Notes under the pieces: generated by a model
Told to the model about the DNA's origin: nothing
Databases searched by the model: none
Seen by the model: only the letters and a program-made list of their open reading frames with translations
NCBI GenBank assembly: GCA_016703325.1
Contig: JADJCH010000010.1
Coordinates: 12,117 to 76,116 of the forward strand
Reading direction: 5' to 3'
Length of the DNA stretch: 64,000 nt
Source of the DNA: Burkholderiales bacterium
GTDB taxonomy: Bacteria > Pseudomonadota > Gammaproteobacteria > Burkholderiales > Burkholderiaceae_C
In this document: positions 57,908 through 64,000 of the stretch, one piece after another
Position numbering within the stretch: the stretch's first letter is position 1
Layout: every line of letters begins with the position of its first letter
Translations under genes and position numbers: made by a program

Positions 57908-59467
57908 ATGAATGCTCCTGTGCCGCGTGACGCCCTGGCTGCAGCCGCCTCATCTGCAGGGGTCGGTCCGGCTGTGGCCGAGTTCCCGGACCCCGGACCG
58001 GCCGAACGCCGCAGCCGGCAGGCTGAGGTGGTCACGGCGCTCAGTGCCGTGTTGCCGACCTCCCTGCTGCTCTGGCAGGAAGAGGACACCATTCCTTACG
58101 AATGTGATGGGCTCACGGCCTACCGTGAGCGGCCGCTGGTGGTGGCACTGCCCGAAACCGAGGAGCAGGTGCGTGCGGTCCTGAAGGTGTGCCATCGGCT
58201 GCGGGTGCCGGTGGTGGCCCGGGGGGCGGGCACCGGCCTGTCCGGTGGCGCCATGCCGCATCGCATGGGTGTGACGCTGTCGCTGGCCCGCTTCAACCGC
58301 ATCCTGCAGATCGATCGGCGTTCGCGCAGCGCTCGAGTGCAGTGCGGCGTGCGCAATCTGGCGATCAGCGAGGCTGCATCCCCTCACGGCCTGTACTACG
58401 CGCCGGACCCGTCCAGCCAGATTGCCTGCACCATCGGTGGAAACGTGGCGGAGAACTCCGGCGGTGTGCACTGCCTGAAGTACGGACTGACCCTGCACAA
58501 CGTGCTGCGGGTGCGCGGTTTCACGATGGAAGGCGAGCTCGTGGAGTTCGGCTCGGAGGCGCTGGACGCTCCCGGCCTGGACCTGCTGCCGCTGGTGGTG
58601 GGCAGCGAAGGCATGTTGGCGGTGGTGACCGAGGTCACCGTGAGGCTGGTGCCCAAGCCCCAACTGGCACGCTGCATCATGGCCAGCTTCCCTTCCGTGC
58701 AGGCCGCCGGCGAAGCGGTGGCCCAGGTCATCGCCGAGGGCATCATTCCTGCGGGCCTGGAGATGATGGATCGGCCGATGACCGCTGCCGTGGAAGACTT
58801 TGTCCACGCGGGGTATGACCTCAAGGCAGCGGCCATCCTGCTGTGCGAGAGCGATGGCACAGCAGAGGAAGTGGAGGAAGAGGTCCGTCGCATGACCGAG
58901 GTGTTGAGCGGCTGTGGTGCCAGCCGGCTGGAGGTCAGCCGCGACGAGGCGCAGCGGTTGCGATTCTGGAGCGGCCGCAAGAATGCCTTTCCGGCCAGCG
59001 GGCGCATCAGCCCCGATTACATGTGCATGGATTCGACCATCCCGCGCAAGCGTCTGGCCGACATCCTCACTGCCATCGGTGAGATGGAAAACCGCCATGG
59101 GCTTCGCTGCGTGAATGTCTTTCACGCGGGAGACGGCAACCTGCATCCGCTGATCCTCTTCGACGCGAACCGGCCGGGTGAACTCGAGCGCGCCGAGGCC
59201 TTTGGTGCGGAGATCCTGGAGACCAGTGTCAGGCTGGGCGGCACGGTGACCGGCGAACATGGCGTTGGCATCGAGAAGATCCGCTCGATGTGTGTGCAGT
59301 TCTCGCCTGAGGAACGCGAGCAGATGGCGGCGCTCAAGCGGGCCTTCGATCCGGCCGGGCTGCTCAATCCAGGCAAGGTGATCCCGACGCTGCACCGCTG
59401 TGCGGAGTACGGGCAGATGCATGTGAAGAAGGGCCTCCTGCCCTTCGCCGAACTGCCGCGCTTCTGA
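57908..59467 (+). CDS. glcD: Glycolate oxidase FAD-binding subunit
   Basis: 519 residues. FAD-binding type 4 fold: PVVARGAGTGLSGGAMPH and GGNVAENSGGVHCLKYGLT; C-terminal domain with NVFHAGDGNLHPLILFD, GTVTGEHGVGIEKI and FDPAGLLNPGKV. It oxidises glycolate (or D-lactate) to glyoxylate, passing electrons through GlcF. The order glcD-glcE-glcF with short gaps (34 and 75 nt) supports the assignment. Confidence 0.93.
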   Translation: MNAPVPRDALAAAASSAGVGPAVAEFPDPGPAERRSRQAEVVTALSAVLPTSLLLWQEEDTIPYECDGLTAYRERPLVVALPETEEQVRAVLKVCHRLRVPVVARGAGTGLSGGAMPHRMGVTLSLARFNRILQIDRRSRSARVQCGVRNLAISEAASPHGLYYAPDPSSQIACTIGGNVAENSGGVHCLKYGLTLHNVLRVRGFTMEGELVEFGSEALDAPGLDLLPLVVGSEGMLAVVTEVTVRLVPKPQLARCIMASFPSVQAAGEAVAQVIAEGIIPAGLEMMDRPMTAAVEDFVHAGYDLKAAAILLCESDGTAEEVEEEVRRMTEVLSGCGASRLEVSRDEAQRLRFWSGRKNAFPASGRISPDYMCMDSTIPRKRLADILTAIGEMENRHGLRCVNVFHAGDGNLHPLILFDANRPGELERAEAFGAEILETSVRLGGTVTGEHGVGIEKIRSMCVQFSPEEREQMAALKRAFDPAGLLNPGKVIPTLHRCAEYGQMHVKKGLLPFAELPRF

Positions 59468-59501
59468 TGCACGGCGGGGCGAACCGAACCATACAGACCA
59501 C

Positions 59502-60626
59502 ATGAGCAAGGCGTTGAACAGCCTGGTGGAACGTGTGCGCGCCGCTCGGGAGGCGCGCACTCCACTGGCCATCCGGGGGGCCGGAACCAAGTCTTTCTAC
59601 GGCGGGGCCGTGAAGGGCGAGACGTTGGACGTGCGTGAGCTGTCCGGCATCAGCAGCTACGAACCCAGTGAGCTGGTGCTGACCGCCCGCGCCGGCACGC
59701 CGCTGGCCGACATCGAGGCGGCGCTGGCCGAGCGCGGGCAGTGGCTGCCGTTCGAGCCCCCTCATTTCCCCGATCCGGAACGTCCCGGCCTGCGTGGCGG
59801 CACCATCGGCGGGGCGGTGGCTGCAGGCCTGTCCGGCCCGTCGCGCAGCAGTGTCGGCAGTCTGCGGGACTTTGTGCTGGGTGCCACCCTGCTCAACGGC
59901 CAGGCGGAGGTCCTGAGTTTCGGCGGGCAGGTGATGAAGAATGTGGCCGGCTACGATGTGTCGCGGGTGCTGCCCGGGTCGCTGGGCATTCTCGGTGTCA
60001 TCTGCGAGGTGTCGCTGAAGGTTCTGCCGTTGCCGCCAGCGTCCGCGACGCTGCGCTTCGATTGCAGCGAGGCCGAGGCGATCGAGCGGCTGCAGGCCTG
60101 GGGCGGCCAGCCACTGCCGATTCAGGCCAGTGCCTGGTGGCAGGGCGCGCTGGTCGTGCGGCTGGCCGGAGCCATGGCGGCAGTTCAGGCCGCGGTCCAC
60201 AAGATGGGCGGCGAGGGCATCGATCCTGTTCTGGCACAGCGCTTCTGGAACGGCATGCGCGACCAGACCGACGAATTTTTCGCCGAGTCCCGCCGGGCGT
60301 TGGCCGACGGCGCTGCGCTTTGGCGTCTCGGGGTGCCGGCGGGGACAGAGCCGTTGCAGCTCGTCGGAGAGCAACTGATCGAGTGGGGCGGCGCGCAGCG
60401 TTGGTGGGTCACGCGTGAGCCGGCTCAGCGCGTGCGAGAACGGGCCAGTCGTGCAGGGGGCCATGCCACTCTGTACCGCGCTAAGGACAAGGCGCAGCAA
60501 CTGGGGGCGGGCGGATCGGTGTTTGCCCCCCTGACCCCCGCGCTGGATCGCATCCACCGTGAGCTGAAAAAGGCCTTTGATCCCGTTGGCGTCTTCAATC
60601 CGGGCAGGTTTTACCCGGGGCTGTGA
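59502..60626 (+). CDS. glcE: Glycolate oxidase FAD-binding subunit GlcE
   Basis: 374 residues, the shorter FAD-type-4 subunit of glycolate oxidase. PLAIRGAGTKSFYGGAVKGE, GGTIGGAVAAGLSGPSRSSV, GSLRDFVLGATLLNGQAEVL and MKNVAGYDVSRVLPGSLGIL match GlcE; the tail FDPVGVFNPGRFYPGL is conserved. It forms a complex with GlcD and GlcF. Confidence 0.93.
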   Translation: MSKALNSLVERVRAAREARTPLAIRGAGTKSFYGGAVKGETLDVRELSGISSYEPSELVLTARAGTPLADIEAALAERGQWLPFEPPHFPDPERPGLRGGTIGGAVAAGLSGPSRSSVGSLRDFVLGATLLNGQAEVLSFGGQVMKNVAGYDVSRVLPGSLGILGVICEVSLKVLPLPPASATLRFDCSEAEAIERLQAWGGQPLPIQASAWWQGALVVRLAGAMAAVQAAVHKMGGEGIDPVLAQRFWNGMRDQTDEFFAESRRALADGAALWRLGVPAGTEPLQLVGEQLIEWGGAQRWWVTREPAQRVRERASRAGGHATLYRAKDKAQQLGAGGSVFAPLTPALDRIHRELKKAFDPVGVFNPGRFYPGL

Positions 60627-60701
60627 GCGCTGGACGTCTCCTCTCCTGCAGCGATCTGACTCCCGGACGAAGTCCCCCGGACGATCGCGACCCATATCCT
60701 C

Positions 60702-61988
60702 ATGCAAACCCAACTGGCCCCCGAATTCAGTGGCACCCCGGACGGCGACGCGGCCGAAGCCATTCTGCGGCGGTGCGTGCACTGCGGCTTTTGCACGGCC
60801 ACCTGTCCGACGTACCAGTTGCTTGGCGATGAACTGGACGGTCCGCGCGGACGGATCTACCTGATCAAACAGGTGCTGGAAGGCGCTGCGCCGACACGCA
60901 AGACTCAACAGCACCTGGACCGTTGCCTGACCTGTCGCAACTGCGAGACCACCTGTCCGTCGGGTGTGCAGTATGGGCAGTTGATCGAGGTGGGGCGGCG
61001 CATCGTTGATGCCAAGGTGGACCGGCCAGCCTCCGAGCGCCGGGTGCGGTGGCTGCTGCGCGAAGGCATGACCTCTTCGGCCTTTGCGCCCGCCCTCAGA
61101 CTCGGCCAAGCGCTGCGCCCGCTGCTCCCCGCTGCGTTGAAGGCCAAGGTGCCTGAGAAGCCCGCCGCGTCGCAGGACCAGGTGCACCGCTGGCCGGCCC
61201 GCGAACATCCGCGCAAGGTGCTGCTGTTGCTGGGGTGCGTGCAGCCGGCGCTGGCCCCCAACATCAACAGTGCGACCGCCCGGGTGCTCGACGCCTGCGG
61301 CATACAGACCCTGGTGGCCGACGGTGCCGGCTGCTGCGGGGCGGTCCGTGCCCACCTGGGAGACCATGAGCGCGCGCGGGCAGACATGCGACGCAACATC
61401 GACGCATGGTGGCCCCTGGTGGAGGGGCTGGGGGGCAGCACTCCGGTGGAGGCGATCGTGGTGAATGCCTCCGGCTGCGGCCTGATGGTCAAGGAGTACG
61501 GGCACGTGCTGGCCGATGATCCGGACTACGCCGACAAGGCGCGGCGGGTTTCCGAAGTGGCGAAGGACCTGTCTGAACTGCTGCCGAGCCTGGTGCCTGC
61601 GCTGCGACCGAAGGTGGCCTCAGCGCTGCAGCGCCCGCAGGCCTGGAAGACCGTGGGGTTCCACCCGCCATGCACGTTGCAGCATGGGCAGAAGGTTAGG
61701 GGGGTGGTCGAAACAGCGCTGTCAGAATTGGGAATGGAGCTGCGCATGCCGAATCGGGATGCGCACCTGTGTTGCGGATCGGCGGGCACCTATTCGGTTC
61801 TGCAACCGGAGCTGGCCTTCCAGCTGCGCGACCGAAAGCTGGAGTCGTTCTCCCGGGATGGTCTGCAGGTGATCGCATCGGCCAACATCGGCTGCATTCA
61901 GCACCTGCAGAGCGGCTCGGCCTTGCCGGTGCGTCATTGGGTCGAAGTCGTGGATCGCCTGCTGACCCCCGAAAGCCACTCGATTTAG
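60702..61988 (+). CDS. glcF: Glycolate oxidase iron-sulfur subunit
   Basis: 428 residues. Two [4Fe-4S] motifs, CVHCGFCTATCPTY and CLTCRNCETTCPSGV, at about 25-90; then two cysteine-rich CCG domains (GAGCCGAVRAHLGD; HLCCGSAGTYSV), the heterodisulfide-reductase type. It carries electrons from GlcD/GlcE to the quinone pool. Its end is followed by the rrn promoter region. Confidence 0.93.
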   Translation: MQTQLAPEFSGTPDGDAAEAILRRCVHCGFCTATCPTYQLLGDELDGPRGRIYLIKQVLEGAAPTRKTQQHLDRCLTCRNCETTCPSGVQYGQLIEVGRRIVDAKVDRPASERRVRWLLREGMTSSAFAPALRLGQALRPLLPAALKAKVPEKPAASQDQVHRWPAREHPRKVLLLLGCVQPALAPNINSATARVLDACGIQTLVADGAGCCGAVRAHLGDHERARADMRRNIDAWWPLVEGLGGSTPVEAIVVNASGCGLMVKEYGHVLADDPDYADKARRVSEVAKDLSELLPSLVPALRPKVASALQRPQAWKTVGFHPPCTLQHGQKVRGVVETALSELGMELRMPNRDAHLCCGSAGTYSVLQPELAFQLRDRKLESFSRDGLQVIASANIGCIQHLQSGSALPVRHWVEVVDRLLTPESHSI

Positions 61989-62175
61989 TCGGAATACCAC
62001 TTGCTCCTCACCCGTAGGTTGAGCACAATAGCGGGCTCCGCTGATGAATGAACTGCAACTGAGTTGCGGATCGGGGTTGGCGGGGCTGCTGGGTGGTTCG
62101 AGTGGGGTGTGGTTTGCCTGATTTGGATGCCGGTGGGATTGGAAGAGATTCCAGTCGCATCGAAAGACCTGGTAG

Positions 62176-62205
62176 TTGACAGGGAAATGTCGAACAGACA
62201 ATAAT
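62176..62205 (+). promoter_or_regulatory. rrn promoter
   Basis: TTGACA (62176-62181) and AATAAT (62200-62205) with an 18-nt spacer, about 250 nt before the 16S gene. A consensus -35 is unusual in this GC-rich genome and fits a strong rRNA promoter. The rest of 61989-62175 shows no gene. Confidence 0.75.
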
Positions 62206-62287
62206 CTCTGTCTTCGCTGCTAATCAACGGCGCGACGCGAAAGCAAAACGACCTTCGGGTTGGCTGGCGAGTTGGTTGATTGGTGGT

Positions 62288-62300
62288 TATTCTTTAAAAT
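62288..62300 (+). promoter_or_regulatory. boxA-like antitermination element
   Basis: TTATTCTTTAAAA matches the rrn boxA pattern (TGYTCTTTA) bound by NusB-NusE to prevent early termination. It lies between the promoter and 16S, within the AT-rich rRNA leader. Confidence 0.6.
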
Positions 62301-62452
62301 TCACAGCCGATAAGCGTGGGCGTTTGAATGGCTTTGTGCCGAAGGTTCTTGAGGAATCAAGGTCTTTATTTCAGACGCTCACGGAAGAAGAAGTGTAGCT
62401 GCAGGCTTTAGGTCTGCTGTGAGTCTTCGATTCCGTTGAGTAATTCAAGATC

Positions 62453-63957
<1,505 letters not shown>

Positions 63958-64000
63958 CTGAAGATGACAGAGCACGAGAGCTGCACGAGCGCAAGCTTGA

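Overview
The window comes from a high-GC betaproteobacterium of the order Burkholderiales, most likely the Sphaerotilus/Leptothrix/Rubrivivax neighbourhood. The case rests on: the recognisable regions of a 16S rRNA gene at the right end; lineage-typical genes (a DUF3567 protein, a PhaM-type PHA granule protein, methionine synthase split into two ORFs, an SAH riboswitch before metH, the xseB-ispA-dxs operon); and tightly packed genes with many 4-nt ATGA/GTGA overlaps. It is mostly chromosomal housekeeping DNA. I see no phage, insertion sequence or CRISPR array.

Layout. 0-4.7 kb: a translationally coupled operon of a BASS-type transporter, a NosD-like beta-helix protein, a small secreted protein, a SCO copper/thiol protein and a flavocytochrome-c-type flavoprotein. 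4.7-7.3 kb (minus): PagL-like outer-membrane protein, DUF411 protein, ankyrin protein and dihaem cytochrome c, with an FNR-like palindrome upstream. 7.5-15.6 kb: tRNA and folate genes (cca, folM-like SDR, folB, ttcA), a MidA-type methyltransferase and lipoproteins. 15.7-20.3 kb: amino-sugar genes glmU and glmS around a J-like membrane protein and an Lrp/AsnC regulator. 20.4-20.7 kb: a parD antitoxin with a decayed parE. 21-26.3 kb: AIM24 protein, universal stress protein, rhodanese, EamA transporter, Rieske oxygenase. 26.6-30.7 kb: isoprenoid operon xseB-ispA-dxs followed by folE2. 31-41.9 kb: tldD, an attenuator-controlled aroG, tRNA-Pro, ispB, rplU-rpmA-obgE-proB, a REP-like inverted repeat, and the C-terminal part of metH behind an SAH riboswitch.

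42.1-48.3 kb is the most unusual stretch. Six plus-strand genes sit between the two minus-strand parts of metH. They include an AraC regulator and a tight three-gene operon: a BcrA/HgdC-type activase, one HgdB/BcrC-type [4Fe-4S] subunit, and an ADP-forming acyl-CoA synthetase. This looks like a compact ATP-driven low-potential reductase/dehydratase module, with only one catalytic subunit where the classical enzymes have two.

48.3-62 kb: N-terminal metH, a helix-hairpin-helix protein, a double AAA+ ATPase, DUF3567 and DUF3108 proteins, a fumarylacetoacetase-family protein that has lost its metal ligands, phaM with a FIST sensor gene, and glycolate oxidase glcD-glcE-glcF. The right end holds an rrn promoter, boxA and a 16S gene carrying many indels in universally conserved segments.

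The two strongest regulatory observations are the aroG leader peptide (eight aromatic residues in nine codons, with mutually exclusive hairpins) and the SAH riboswitch attached only to the C-terminal metH half.
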